DNA from: JANQPX01 sp965204405
GTDB taxonomy: Bacteria; Pseudomonadota; Alphaproteobacteria; Geminicoccales; Geminicoccaceae
Direction of reading: 5' to 3'
DNA: 64,000 nucleotides
Assembly: GCA_965204405.1 (NCBI GenBank)
Contig: CBDBEN010000005.1
Coordinates: 1,674,001-1,738,000, forward strand
Part shown: piece by piece, positions 52,427 through 60,593 of the stretch
Layout of the letters: each line of letters starts with the position of its first letter
Position numbering within the stretch: position 1 is the first letter of the stretch
Position numbers and translations under genes: made by a program
The notes under the pieces: generated by a model
Databases searched by the model: none
Seen by the model: the letters and a program-made list of their open reading frames with translations, nothing else
What the model was told of the DNA's origin: nothing

Positions 52427-53326
52427 TTATTGAATGAAGGTACCCGCTTCCAGATCGGCGATCGCCTGCTGCAGCTCAGCCCGGGTGTTCATCACGATCG
52501 GACCGTACCAGGCCACCGGCTCTTCGATGGGCTTGCCGGAAACCAGGAGAAAACGGACGCCCTCATCGCCTGCCTGGACGGTGATCTCGTCGCCGGTGCC
52601 GAACATGACCAAGGAGCGGTTGCCGGCGGTTTCGCGGGTATGGATTTCCTGACCGTCGACTTCCTTTTCCGTCAGCACGCCGAAAGGCTCGGAGGCGTCG
52701 CGGAACTTACAGGATCCCTGGAATATATAGGCAAAGGCATGTCGATAGGTTTCGACCTTCAGGGTCTTTCGCTTGCCGGCAGGCACGAAGATATCGAGAT
52801 AGCGCGGATCTGCTGCAATGCCGTCGACCGGACCGCGCTTTCCCCAGAACTCGCCGCAGACCACGCGCACGGACGTTCCGTCATCGTCGATGATCTCGGG
52901 AATTTCGATCGCCGGCACATCCTGGTATCGAGGCGTGGTCATCTTCAAGGAAGAGGGGAGGTTTGCCCAGAGCTGAAAGCCGTGCATCCTGCCCTGGGGA
53001 TCACCATTCGGCATTTCCTGGTGCATGATTCCGCGACCGGCAGTCATCCACTGCACATCACCCGCTCCAAGCGCCCCCTGATTGCCGAGGCTGTCCCGAT
53101 GCTCGACGGTGCCTGACAGGACGTAGGTAATCGTTTCGATTCCACGATGGGGGTGCCAGGGAAACCCCTTCAGGTAGTCCTCCGGGCGGTCGTTGCGGAA
53201 GTCGTCGAACAGCAAAAATGGGTCCAGCTCGTTGTCTCCAAAACCGAAGGCGCGGTGCAGCTTGACCCCTGCTCCTTCCATCGTGGGCCTGGCCTGCAGA
53301 ATGTCTTTGACCGGTCGGATCGACAT
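52427..53326 (-). CDS. Pirin-family protein
   Basis: A 299-residue double cupin of the pirin family. Metal ligands are His58, His60 (FPWHPHRGIETITYVLSG), His102 and Glu104 (AGRGIMHQEMP), all conserved. The second half has the C-terminal pirin domain with GDEGVRFLLVSGKPIEEPVAW. Some bacterial pirins oxidise quercetin or bind pyruvate dehydrogenase; role here unknown. GGGGGAA precedes the ATG by about six bases. It is a single gene between phoD and the Gfo/Idh/MocA gene. Confidence 0.92.
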   Translation of the reverse strand: MSIRPVKDILQARPTMEGAGVKLHRAFGFGDNELDPFLLFDDFRNDRPEDYLKGFPWHPHRGIETITYVLSGTVEHRDSLGNQGALGAGDVQWMTAGRGIMHQEMPNGDPQGRMHGFQLWANLPSSLKMTTPRYQDVPAIEIPEIIDDDGTSVRVVCGEFWGKRGPVDGIAADPRYLDIFVPAGKRKTLKVETYRHAFAYIFQGSCKFRDASEPFGVLTEKEVDGQEIHTRETAGNRSLVMFGTGDEITVQAGDEGVRFLLVSGKPIEEPVAWYGPIVMNTRAELQQAIADLEAGTFIQ

Positions 53327-53441
53327 GAAAATTCCCCCAGCAGTGACGGCGTCGATGCGCCGCTTGCGTTGACTTTGGCATGGTGCCCGGCCTTAGAGAT
53401 GGGGCCGAAGCGATTGGTCGCCAAGTGCCGCCTCCATGCCT

Positions 53442-54539
53442 TCAATCCAATGCAGTCCGGCGTCCGGACTCCGGCGTCCGGACCGTGAGGGGCGCGCCTT
53501 TTTTGATCGAGCGTTCGGCGGCAGCGCCCATGATGACCGCGCGGAGACCGTCTTCGACCGTAATCTCGGGCTGGCCCCCTTCATGAAGCATTCGAAGAAA
53601 GCGCTCATGCTGAAAGTGGGTGGCACCATTGTGATGGCCGATCTCAAGCAGGTCGGGATCGACGGCCACGGTCTCTCGGGCGAGCGGGAGGGCGATGCCC
53701 ATGCGGTCGACCGGCTGGCGCTTACCGATGATCAGGGTGGAGGAGGGAATGCCGCACTCCACCTTGCCGAGATCGCCGGTGGCAGCAATCTCCTCCTGAT
53801 CGCGGCTGGCCTCGGCGAACATGCAGAGGTCGAGCAGGGCGCGGACGCCATTCTCGAAATCGATGACCACATAGGCATTGTCGATAATGTCGGGCGTTTC
53901 GCCGTCAATGCGCTCGTCCAGATGATTGACGTCCTGTGCACCGGAAGCAAAAACCCGCACCGGCTCGCAGCCGATGATGAGGCGCATGAGGTCGAAGAAG
54001 TGGCAGCATTTCTCGATCAGCGTGCCGCCGGAAAATCGCGAAAAGCGGTTCCAGTTGCCGACCTTCTCGAGGAAGGGAAAGCGGTGTTCGCGGATGGCCA
54101 GCATGCGCAGCTTGCCGATGGTACCCTTGTCCACTTCTTTGATCAGCCGGGCAATCGCCGGCATGTAACGGTATTCCATCGCCACCCAGATGGGGGCGGC
54201 GCGCCGTTCCGCCGCCAAACGAATGTGCTCGGCATCGGCGACGGTGGAGCAAAGCGGTTTTTCCACCATGATCGGAAGATCGGTCGCCATGGCGTCGGTG
54301 AGAATGTCGTGGTGGGTGTGATTGGGGCTCGCGATGATCAGCGCATCGAGATGGGCTTCGGACAGCAGGGCCCGGTGATCGGAAAATGTCTCAGCTTTCG
54401 CAAGGCTGGCCGCCTCGGTCCGCATGCCGGGATCGGGGTCGGCGATTGCGGCGACGGTGACACCGTCGAGGCGGTTCAAAAAGCGGATATGTTCCTGGCC
54501 CATCAGGCCCGTGCCGATGATGCCGTAGCGTTTGGTCAT
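53442..54539 (-). CDS. Gfo/Idh/MocA-family oxidoreductase
   Basis: A 365-residue NAD(P)-dependent dehydrogenase. The Rossmann fold opens with KRYGIIGTGLMGQEHIRFL; ASPNHTHHDIL and the EKP motif in IMVEKPLCSTV follow, and the C-terminal domain has GGTLIEKCCHFFDLMRLI with the likely catalytic His. The family acts on sugars, inositols and their derivatives. No sugar transporter or partner gene is adjacent, so the substrate cannot be suggested. Confidence 0.9.
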   Translation of the reverse strand: MTKRYGIIGTGLMGQEHIRFLNRLDGVTVAAIADPDPGMRTEAASLAKAETFSDHRALLSEAHLDALIIASPNHTHHDILTDAMATDLPIMVEKPLCSTVADAEHIRLAAERRAAPIWVAMEYRYMPAIARLIKEVDKGTIGKLRMLAIREHRFPFLEKVGNWNRFSRFSGGTLIEKCCHFFDLMRLIIGCEPVRVFASGAQDVNHLDERIDGETPDIIDNAYVVIDFENGVRALLDLCMFAEASRDQEEIAATGDLGKVECGIPSSTLIIGKRQPVDRMGIALPLARETVAVDPDLLEIGHHNGATHFQHERFLRMLHEGGQPEITVEDGLRAVIMGAAAERSIKKGAPLTVRTPESGRRTALD

Positions 54540-54689
54540 GCTGCCTATCCGAAAGGAATGCGCCCGCCGGACGCCTTGCTGTTGGTCTCAGGTCCGGTGT
54601 TGCCGAGGACGGCTTTCAGGTCAAGCAGCTATCAGCGGAAAGATCGGATGGCGAAAGGAGCGGTTGGCTTGGGAGAACCGGTGTGATGA

Positions 54690-55076
54690 TCAGTTGATCC
54701 GCTCGACCTTCTTGATGAGATCGAATTTATTATAGGTAATCAAGAGCATACGTTCTTCGCTCGCATAGGCTTCGATGGGGGTTCCGATGGCTTCCCAAAG
54801 GCCGAAGCTGGCGACGTCGAGCACCGCATGTCCGACGGCGCGGGTGACGCTTGGATCATTGCCGACCTCGAAAACATAGGTCGCACGCTCGGTGCCGTCC
54901 TCCAGCACTTCGACTTCGGCCGGCTTGCCGAAATGCAGCTCGACGTCGTCTCTTAGCGTTCCGATCTTGATGATGCTGATGTCCGGCGTCTCGCTGCCCG
55001 AGAGCGCCATGCCGACCGAGCAGCCGCCAAGCAGCCCGACCAGCAGGGCGCATGCCAGGAATCTGCTTTTCATCAT
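54690..55076 (-). CDS. Small lipoprotein, BamE-like in outline
   Basis: A 128-residue protein with a lipoprotein signal: CALLVGLLGGC with lipobox LGGC at about residue 19. The mature part has IIKIGTLRDDVELHFGKPAEVEV, reminiscent of the SmpA/BamE fold (G-x-x-R-x-D-V-x-x-x-F-G-x-P), then YVFEVGNDPSVTRAVGHAVLDVASFGLWE. It is probably anchored to a membrane. ATG 55076 follows GGAGG by seven bases. A function beyond this resemblance is not claimed. Confidence 0.7.
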   Translation of the reverse strand: MMKSRFLACALLVGLLGGCSVGMALSGSETPDISIIKIGTLRDDVELHFGKPAEVEVLEDGTERATYVFEVGNDPSVTRAVGHAVLDVASFGLWEAIGTPIEAYASEERMLLITYNKFDLIKKVERIN

Positions 55077-55403
55077 TGACGGTCCTCCCTCATGATTGGT
55101 TCCTTAGCCCAGGCTTGATAGGGCCGAAATAGATCCTCAAGCCGGAACATCCGGTAGCGAACAGCTCGCATCACCTGACAAGCGAACAGTTTCCGATCGG
55201 GCATCATCCGTTCTTTCCGCTCACACGCCCCTACCACGACCACCGACGATCATCAACTACCCGCTACCGGTGTTAAAGGCCGATCATCAGCCGTCTCCGT
55301 TTCGCTGCAGTCAAGAATCCCAGCATTTCCGTGCCTTTCGGGCTCGTTTGGTTGTGGGGCAGCGATCTCGTTGCGGCAGGGACAGGCTGTGTGGGGAGCC
55401 ATT
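55077..55403. other. Intergenic region beside the transposase remnant
   Basis: About 327 bases without a recognised gene. It contains AGCGAACAG twice (55156-55164 and 55181-55189), 25 bases apart. It must include the promoter of the lipoprotein gene. The rest looks like decayed sequence. Confidence 0.4.
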
Positions 55404-55898
55404 TTATACTGACCTGGGTCTGCGGCGCAGCCAGCAGTATAGTTCCGGGGTGCGATGGTTTTGGTTGATTCTGAAGCGTTTTGGCTGCTCGATCCATGCT
55501 TTGCAGATGGTTTCGAAGAGTGTGAGGCGCTTTTAGCCGTTTGGCGACGTTGCAGGCGTCCAGGAAAGTTTTGAGGCGCGCCCGCAGCCGGTCGTGGTTT
55601 TCGTAGTGATGGCGGTGCACGATCACTTGAAGCGGTAGAGACAGTCATCCGAAGGCAGCAAGGTGTGCCGGCGAGAGGCGACAGCCACGGCCTCCCCCTG
55701 CGCCGACAGAACCGATGAGCACTGTTGCTTCGGTCCTATCCGAGAGGCATCGACGACGTTCCGCTTCTGCCCCTTGGCAACCGTCTTCAGGTTCAGATCG
55801 TACTGCGCGGCGATACAGCCGATCGAAAGTTTCGATCGCTGTATCGCCGCTCGGATAGCATGCGTGGTCTTGGCGCTGCGGTGAAGTCGCTGTCCCAT
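55404..55898 (-). pseudogene. IS481-type transposase remnant with internal deletion
   Basis: From ATG 55898 the frame gives MGQRLHRSAKTTHAIRAAIQ, then LNLKTVAKGQKRN and HTLLPSDDCLYRFK: the N-terminal helix-turn-helix region of an IS481-like transposase. At about 55620 it jumps into the family's C-terminus, VHRHHYENHDRLRARLKTFL, DACNVAKRLK, and then after a further frameshift TLFETICKAWIEQPKRFRIN to a stop at 55404. About 180 codons with the DDE catalytic core are missing, so it cannot be active. The remnant marks a past insertion in this otherwise plastic region. Confidence 0.85.
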
Positions 55899-55951
55899 AC
55901 GGCTTCCTTGTCGATGATGATCCTTTCTAAACCATCACATCAGGGGAATGA

Positions 55952-55969
55952 GCACAGCTAGAGCTGTGC
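55952..55969. repeat. Palindrome at the outer end of the transposase remnant
   Basis: GCACAGCT-AG-AGCTGTGC, 8-bp arms around two bases, about 54 bases upstream of the transposase start codon. It may belong to the end of the former insertion sequence. No matching terminal copy was found on the other side. Confidence 0.4.
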
Positions 55970-56154
55970 CACGGTGTGTGGGCTGTGTGGTGCTAAGCGG
56001 CCCTTCCAGCCGGCGAACGGTCGGCGTGCCAACTTTTTCGCGGCTTTTTGCCAGAACGCTCGTGCGCTGGATGTGCCAAACGGAGACCGAAAAGACCGAT
56101 TAACATCGTCGGAGTTTCTCCACAGAAAATGCCGTCATCTTCGCCAATCTGCGT

Positions 56155-56664
56155 TCAATCGTTCTGCTTGGCAGATGCCGAGGGACCGATAACCAATCTA
56201 ACCATAAGCCCGACCAGCACACCCGTTAGCACAAACATCGCCGTTGACTTAGCCTGCATTGCCCAGCCATAGGCCGTGAGGATGCCATCAATCTCTCGGA
56301 CATAATCGCCTCCACCTCTTTGAGAATAGGACTTCAGATTAATTGACTGCCGCCATTCCAGATATCGTTCGAACGCGATGAATATTAGCGACATCAGCAG
56401 CGCTATAGCCGCGCCCCATCCGGCAGCTCTCAGCCAGGTAATATTGCTGCGCATTAGCCGATGCAGGATCGGAGCACCCACCGTCCAGGTGGAGATAAAC
56501 GCGATGGGAAGCCCAATGAGAGCTACAAGAAATAGAGTACGAAGATCACTTGTTTTCGGAGCGACGACACCGGCCCAACCAAAAAGGGCTGACAAGTTGA
56601 CAGCTCTAACCCATTGCTTCCGTGTGTAGGCCTGATGAAGTGCCATGATCGTAGCCCCTATCAT
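56155..56664 (-). CDS. Membrane protein of unknown function, partner of ArsR-type regulator
   Basis: A 169-residue protein with three or four predicted helices (about residues 42-64, 79-102 and 138-160, perhaps one at 22-36). I do not recognise a family. ATG 56664 overlaps the stop of the ArsR-type gene (ATGA), so translation is coupled. The pair resembles in arrangement the SdpR-SdpI type, an ArsR repressor with a membrane protein, but no sequence match is claimed. Part of the gene (the GAAIALLMSLIFIAFERYL helix) is repeated in degraded form at 58461-58523. Base composition is more AT-rich than in the housekeeping blocks. Confidence 0.65.
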   Translation of the reverse strand: MIGATIMALHQAYTRKQWVRAVNLSALFGWAGVVAPKTSDLRTLFLVALIGLPIAFISTWTVGAPILHRLMRSNITWLRAAGWGAAIALLMSLIFIAFERYLEWRQSINLKSYSQRGGGDYVREIDGILTAYGWAMQAKSTAMFVLTGVLVGLMVRLVIGPSASAKQND

Positions 56665-56987
56665 TCCCGCCCCTCTTCAGGTGCATTACTTTGGCGTGCT
56701 ATTCTTCGTTGCTTTGCAATGCGCCGGGCATCAGGGCAAAAGGGCGTCAGAAAGCCATAAAGAACGTTGGCGATATGGTCGCCCGTTACGAAGTAGAGAA
56801 CATGCTGCCCGCGTTTTTGTTGATCAACCAACCCTGCTTCGCGCAAGACAGCGAGATGCTTGGAGATCGAAGGCAACTCCATATCAAAATTTGCAGCGAT
56901 TTCGCCCACGGTCATAGGGCCACTGACGAGATGGTTGAGAATTCGTCTGCGAACGTCTGAGGCAAGCGCTTTAAAGACATCACCCAT
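56661..56987 (-). CDS. ArsR-family winged-helix transcriptional regulator
   Basis: A 108-residue regulator: DVFKALASDVRRRILNHLVS, then TVGEIAANFDMELPSISKHLAVLREAGLV (winged helix) and QKRGQHVLYFV. No metal-binding cysteine pair (CxC) is present in the DNA-binding helix, so it is of the non-metal-sensing or autorepressor type. ATG 56987 follows AGGAA by seven bases. It is in an operon with the membrane protein gene at 56155-56664 and probably controls it. Confidence 0.88.
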   Translation of the reverse strand: MGDVFKALASDVRRRILNHLVSGPMTVGEIAANFDMELPSISKHLAVLREAGLVDQQKRGQHVLYFVTGDHIANVLYGFLTPFCPDARRIAKQRRIARQSNAPEEGRE

Positions 56988-57306
56988 AGATAATTTCCTA
57001 ATAAGGAAAATAAAAAAATGCAAGCTATAACCCTAATGCTCCAGGTCGCTTAGGTCCGCTGTGGACATCATGTTAAACGGCGCCGACGCAGTGGCGTGCG
57101 GGTAATTGCGCTGGTAAGCGGTCAGAAGGGCATGGCCATCATCGGCTGCAAGTCGACGAGCTTGGTTCGGATGGCCGCCTAAGGCCGGCTTATCGATCCA
57201 AGACCGTGAACGCATTGGCGGCGGCTGGGAGGCAGCCTGGCGCCAAATCCTGCCGCTAGAATACCTAGCGGTAGATCTCTTTTTGAGCGAGGCGGCCACA
57301 AATTGT
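56988..57306. other. Intergenic stretch upstream of the ArsR-type gene
   Basis: About 319 bases. It holds the promoter of the arsR-type operon near 57000-57040. A minus-strand open stretch (57033-57299) has no family motif, is Ala/Ser/Arg rich, and is not called. It may be decayed coding sequence. Confidence 0.4.
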
Positions 57307-58374
57307 TCACCATCGATACTTTGATTTTAGCTCTCCTTGTACGGGCTTGTCTTCGATCTTCAGGAACTTCTCCAGTTCATGCTCCAAGAAAAGCGCGGCA
57401 TGGGCGTCTTCACATTCTGCGATGATTCCTTGGTATGGCCCGAGCACTATCAAATGATAGGTAAGCGCCGGAGGGCCAGTTAGTCCCCATGGGACATAGA
57501 CCTCCTTTGCATGTTCAACCACGTATAGCTGGCTGATATACCTGGTTTCGATCCGCCCCTTGCTTCGAAGGAGGGACGGGCCTGATGTAATCAGCATCTC
57601 ACTCGTATCTAAAGTGATCCTGTGCCGAAAAAGATAGGGAACCATCTTTGGCAACAGAATGATGAAAAGCATGAGGACTGACAATACAAGCGCAGCAAGC
57701 GCCTCAAGACTGCCCGCGCCCCAGATTATCAATAAGAGAAAGCCGGCGAAAAGAAGGCCTAGCCAGATCGCCCCTTGAGCGGCCTCATCAATTTTCTTGC
57801 ATGGGCAGGCGATCGTCATGGCATCGGGATAATGCGTCACCTCATAGCCTTCTGGCATAACTACCGTAGAGCGTTGCTGACTTGCCCCAGCCAGAATTCC
57901 ATCACTGTATTGGCTGACCGGACTCCAATTCCACAAAGACCTTATATGTTGGTTGGGAAGCGTTCGGTAGCGGGGTTCTGTTTCCGTCTCTCCGGCCACG
58001 TGTTTCATTTCGAGATTGAAAAATTGTTCGATGGTCATCTTTAAGTACAAGGCTACGTTAAGCTCGAGATCGCCGCCTAGAATTTCAGCAGGAATCTTCC
58101 TGCTTTGTCGGTCCCGATTGACCAGGTGAAGCTCATATCTGCCAATCTGGCGTTCGACCACAAAAACCCCTTCAATGGCCGACCTAGGTACCGAGTACCT
58201 GATCCTTCGCTCAAACAGCCTGCGCTCGCTCTGTATTGTGATCGCGGTTGGGTCAAGCGTAAGGAGATACGATCGCCTATGCTGTACCCAGGCAATATCA
58301 GTTCTGTCAGGCGCCAGTTTGACCTCGAGCTCCGGAGGTGTCGGGATTGATTCTTCGTTATGGCCGCTTTCCAC
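57307..58374 (-). CDS. Membrane protein with two PH-like modules, function unknown
   Basis: A 355-residue protein. Two membrane helices at about residues 201-221 and 225-243 separate an N-terminal and a C-terminal beta-rich part that resemble each other: LTLDPTAITIQ with IEGVFVVER in the first, ITLDTSEMLITS with ISQLYVVEH in the second. The end DAHAALFLEHELEKFLKIED is like the last helix of bacterial PH-like membrane domains. The start is GTG 58374 with GGGAG nine bases upstream. No partner gene; AT-rich codon use suggests transfer. Function not proposed. Confidence 0.65.
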   Translation of the reverse strand: MESGHNEESIPTPPELEVKLAPDRTDIAWVQHRRSYLLTLDPTAITIQSERRLFERRIRYSVPRSAIEGVFVVERQIGRYELHLVNRDRQSRKIPAEILGGDLELNVALYLKMTIEQFFNLEMKHVAGETETEPRYRTLPNQHIRSLWNWSPVSQYSDGILAGASQQRSTVVMPEGYEVTHYPDAMTIACPCKKIDEAAQGAIWLGLLFAGFLLLIIWGAGSLEALAALVLSVLMLFIILLPKMVPYLFRHRITLDTSEMLITSGPSLLRSKGRIETRYISQLYVVEHAKEVYVPWGLTGPPALTYHLIVLGPYQGIIAECEDAHAALFLEHELEKFLKIEDKPVQGELKSKYRW

Positions 58375-58460
58375 GCAAGGTATCTCCCAAATGTTCTTAT
58401 TAGCTTGCCACTGAATTGAAATAGCTCAAGCAACACAAAACGATACGTAGCTTTGCTGCA

Positions 58461-58523
58461 TCCAAGATATCGCTCGAACGCAATGTATATCTGCGACATC
58501 AGCAGTGCTTGAGCGGCGCCCAT
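58461..58523 (-). pseudogene. Degraded copy of part of the membrane-protein gene at 56155-56664
   Basis: This stretch matches 56357-56418 closely, allowing one indel: both contain GATATCG, TCGAACGC, GCGACATCAGCAG and a GCGCCC end. Translated it gives GAAQALLMSQIYIAFERYL against GAAIALLMSLIFIAFERYL. The copy has no proper start, and its continuation differs. It indicates a duplication followed by decay on both sides of the 57307-58374 gene. Confidence 0.65.
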
Positions 58524-58570
58524 GAAAGCGGCTGATCACGCATCTTGCCGTTTTTAAAATAAATTCAAGT

Positions 58571-58598
58571 TGACAAATGATGATGATTTTATCATTTA
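58571..58598 (+). promoter_or_regulatory. Probable promoter and operator of the di-haem cytochrome/PhnDCE operon
   Basis: TTGACA at 58571-58576 is a perfect -35 box; the -10 candidates (around 58594-58600, CATTTAA) are poor. Overlapping it are inverted repeats: AAATGAT (58576-58582) with ATCATTT (58592-58598), and an inner perfect ATGAT-TTT-ATCAT (58584-58596). An operator over the spacer would allow repression. The sequence resembles the general shape of Fur-family sites, but I cannot assign a regulator. Confidence 0.5.
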
Positions 58599-58700
58599 AA
58601 TATTATGGATTGGACCTCAAAAAATCGGCAAGTAAAAGAACAAATGTCTATTGCTATGTTCATGTCTTCATGTGAACAACTGTTCATATATGGAGCTGTT

Positions 58701-60593
58701 TTGCGAAAGCGGCTCGCGGCCGGGCTGGTGCTGGCGCTTGGCTTTTTGGGTGCCGTGCCATCGGCTTCCGCGCATATACAGCAGGAAACGCCCTGGCATG
58801 CGATCGCGCATGCTTATCTGAACAGCGTGTTTCTCATCAATCTGAAGCCGATTGACTGGCCCTTGATCGAGCGCACGCTGACCACCGATCTGGACGGCAG
58901 GATTTTGGGCAGGCCGGCCTCGGCCAGGCTACAGGATCTCGATCGGGCCTTGGGCACGGCTCATTGGCAGGCGATCGAGACGGCGCTGGTCGCCAAACGC
59001 GCCGATGCTCTCTATGGAGCGACCACTAAGGCGGTATCGGCAGCCATTCGCCAAAATCTGGCCATGGCGGCCTCCTCGCTGGAATCGCCGAGCCTCGCCA
59101 ACACCAAGATTGAAGAAGCGCAAGCGCTTTATCGTGCCTTCGCTGATCCCATCCGGCAGACTGACCCGGCCGGCTTCCGTTCGCTTGGCCTCGCTTGGCT
59201 CGAGCTTGCCTCCAGCGTTCGTCAGACAGGCGTGATCGCGGCGAGCGACGTGCCCTCGGATCGAGCCTCCTTCGAGGCCGCGCGCGCCATCGTAGTCACC
59301 TATCTCGAACGCAATTTCGAGCCTGATATGTTTCAGGCACGATCGGTTTACGCGCCGATCCCGGAAGAGCGCGTGATCGCCAACCCTGATGCCAAAATCG
59401 CCGCCTGGCTGCCGCCGGGCAGCGACCTGCGCGATCAGGATCCGCTTCCCCGCCTTGTCCTGAATTTCGAGGAGCAGGGCATCGACGAGCGGGATCTATT
59501 CCTGGTGGCTTTTGGGGATATGCTGTTCGATTCGGCTGAAATTTTCGACGGCCCTGCGAAGGATCTGGGGCTGACCTGCTCGACCTGCCACAATCGAAGT
59601 GACATCAACCGGCGTTTCTTCATCCCCGGCATAAGCCCTCATCCGGGTGCCGTCGATGTCGACGGCAGTTTCTTCAATGCCCGTTTCAACGATCATCGAG
59701 CCGATCCGATCGATATTCCCAGCCTGCGCGGGTTACGCTTTACCGGTCCTTATGGCCGGGACGGACGTTTCGCCAGCCTTCGGGACTTTACCCGCAACGT
59801 GATAGTCAACGAATTCAGGGGCGAAGAGCCGAGCCCGCTCGTTCTGGATGCGCTGGTCGCCTATATGCTCGAGTTCGACTTCCTTCCGGCCCCGAATCTG
59901 GAGCGGGACGGCCGCTTGAAGGCGGGGGCTCCCGAGGCCGCAAAAAGGGGAGAGCTTCTCTTTCTTCAGCCTTTCCCGGGAATGAACGGGCAGTCCTGCG
60001 CCACATGTCATACGCCGGGGTCGCACTTCACCGATAATCTGGTCCACGACATCGGGTCGGCCGGCGATGGTGCCAAGAGCGGTTTCAGCGGCGCTCTGGA
60101 TACCCCGTCGCTCCTCGGCATTGCCCATACCGCGCCGTATTTTCACGACGGCAGATTTCAGACCCTGGCCGATGTTGTCGTCTGGTTCGACGAGCAGTTC
60201 TCCCTCGGCCTCGGCGAGGAGGGGCGGACGGATCTGACGGCCTATCTGGAAGCCGTCGGCGAAGGGGCTGAGCCTTATCAGCAGTTCGACGACGAGGCTA
60301 CGCCGTTTCGGCTGATGATCGAAGAGCTCACGGTTTTCCTGAGCACACTGAACACCCTCATCCCGGCTCAGGATCTGGAGAATGCCGATCTGCTCTTGAG
60401 AACGGTGGCAAGTGACATGGAGCTGGATGCCAGCGCCATGACCAATCGCGATGCCAGAAGCAAGACATTCGAGCTTGCCGAGGCGCTCTGGCGGATTCGC
60501 GACAGCATCAAGCAAGGGGCATGGGATGAGGCCGCCGGTGCCTGGCAGGCTTATCAGGTCATGGCCGAGACCTATGATGCGGAGCTGCGATGA
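58701..60593 (+). CDS. Di-haem cytochrome c peroxidase/MauG-family protein with long N-terminal domain
   Basis: TTG 58701 gives 630 residues starting with a Sec signal peptide (MRKRLAAGLVLALGFLGAVP, cleaved after SASA) and has GGAG five to six bases upstream; in-frame ATGs at 58605-58662 would spoil the signal. Residues 25-245 form an alpha-helical domain I do not recognise. Residues 250-540 are the MauG/CcpA part with haem sites CSTCH (293-297) and CATCH (433-437). Each half has a similar PYxxDGRFxxL block (at 350 and 480). The C-terminus is helical. It is thus a periplasmic electron-transfer oxidase or peroxidase. The stop overlaps the start of the PhnD-like gene. Confidence 0.85.
   Translation: MRKRLAAGLVLALGFLGAVPSASAHIQQETPWHAIAHAYLNSVFLINLKPIDWPLIERTLTTDLDGRILGRPASARLQDLDRALGTAHWQAIETALVAKRADALYGATTKAVSAAIRQNLAMAASSLESPSLANTKIEEAQALYRAFADPIRQTDPAGFRSLGLAWLELASSVRQTGVIAASDVPSDRASFEAARAIVVTYLERNFEPDMFQARSVYAPIPEERVIANPDAKIAAWLPPGSDLRDQDPLPRLVLNFEEQGIDERDLFLVAFGDMLFDSAEIFDGPAKDLGLTCSTCHNRSDINRRFFIPGISPHPGAVDVDGSFFNARFNDHRADPIDIPSLRGLRFTGPYGRDGRFASLRDFTRNVIVNEFRGEEPSPLVLDALVAYMLEFDFLPAPNLERDGRLKAGAPEAAKRGELLFLQPFPGMNGQSCATCHTPGSHFTDNLVHDIGSAGDGAKSGFSGALDTPSLLGIAHTAPYFHDGRFQTLADVVVWFDEQFSLGLGEEGRTDLTAYLEAVGEGAEPYQQFDDEATPFRLMIEELTVFLSTLNTLIPAQDLENADLLLRTVASDMELDASAMTNRDARSKTFELAEALWRIRDSIKQGAWDEAAGAWQAYQVMAETYDAELR

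Noticed and set aside
57033..57299. 88-codon minus-strand open stretch
   Set aside because: No motif, biased composition and overlap with regulatory space of the ArsR-type gene.
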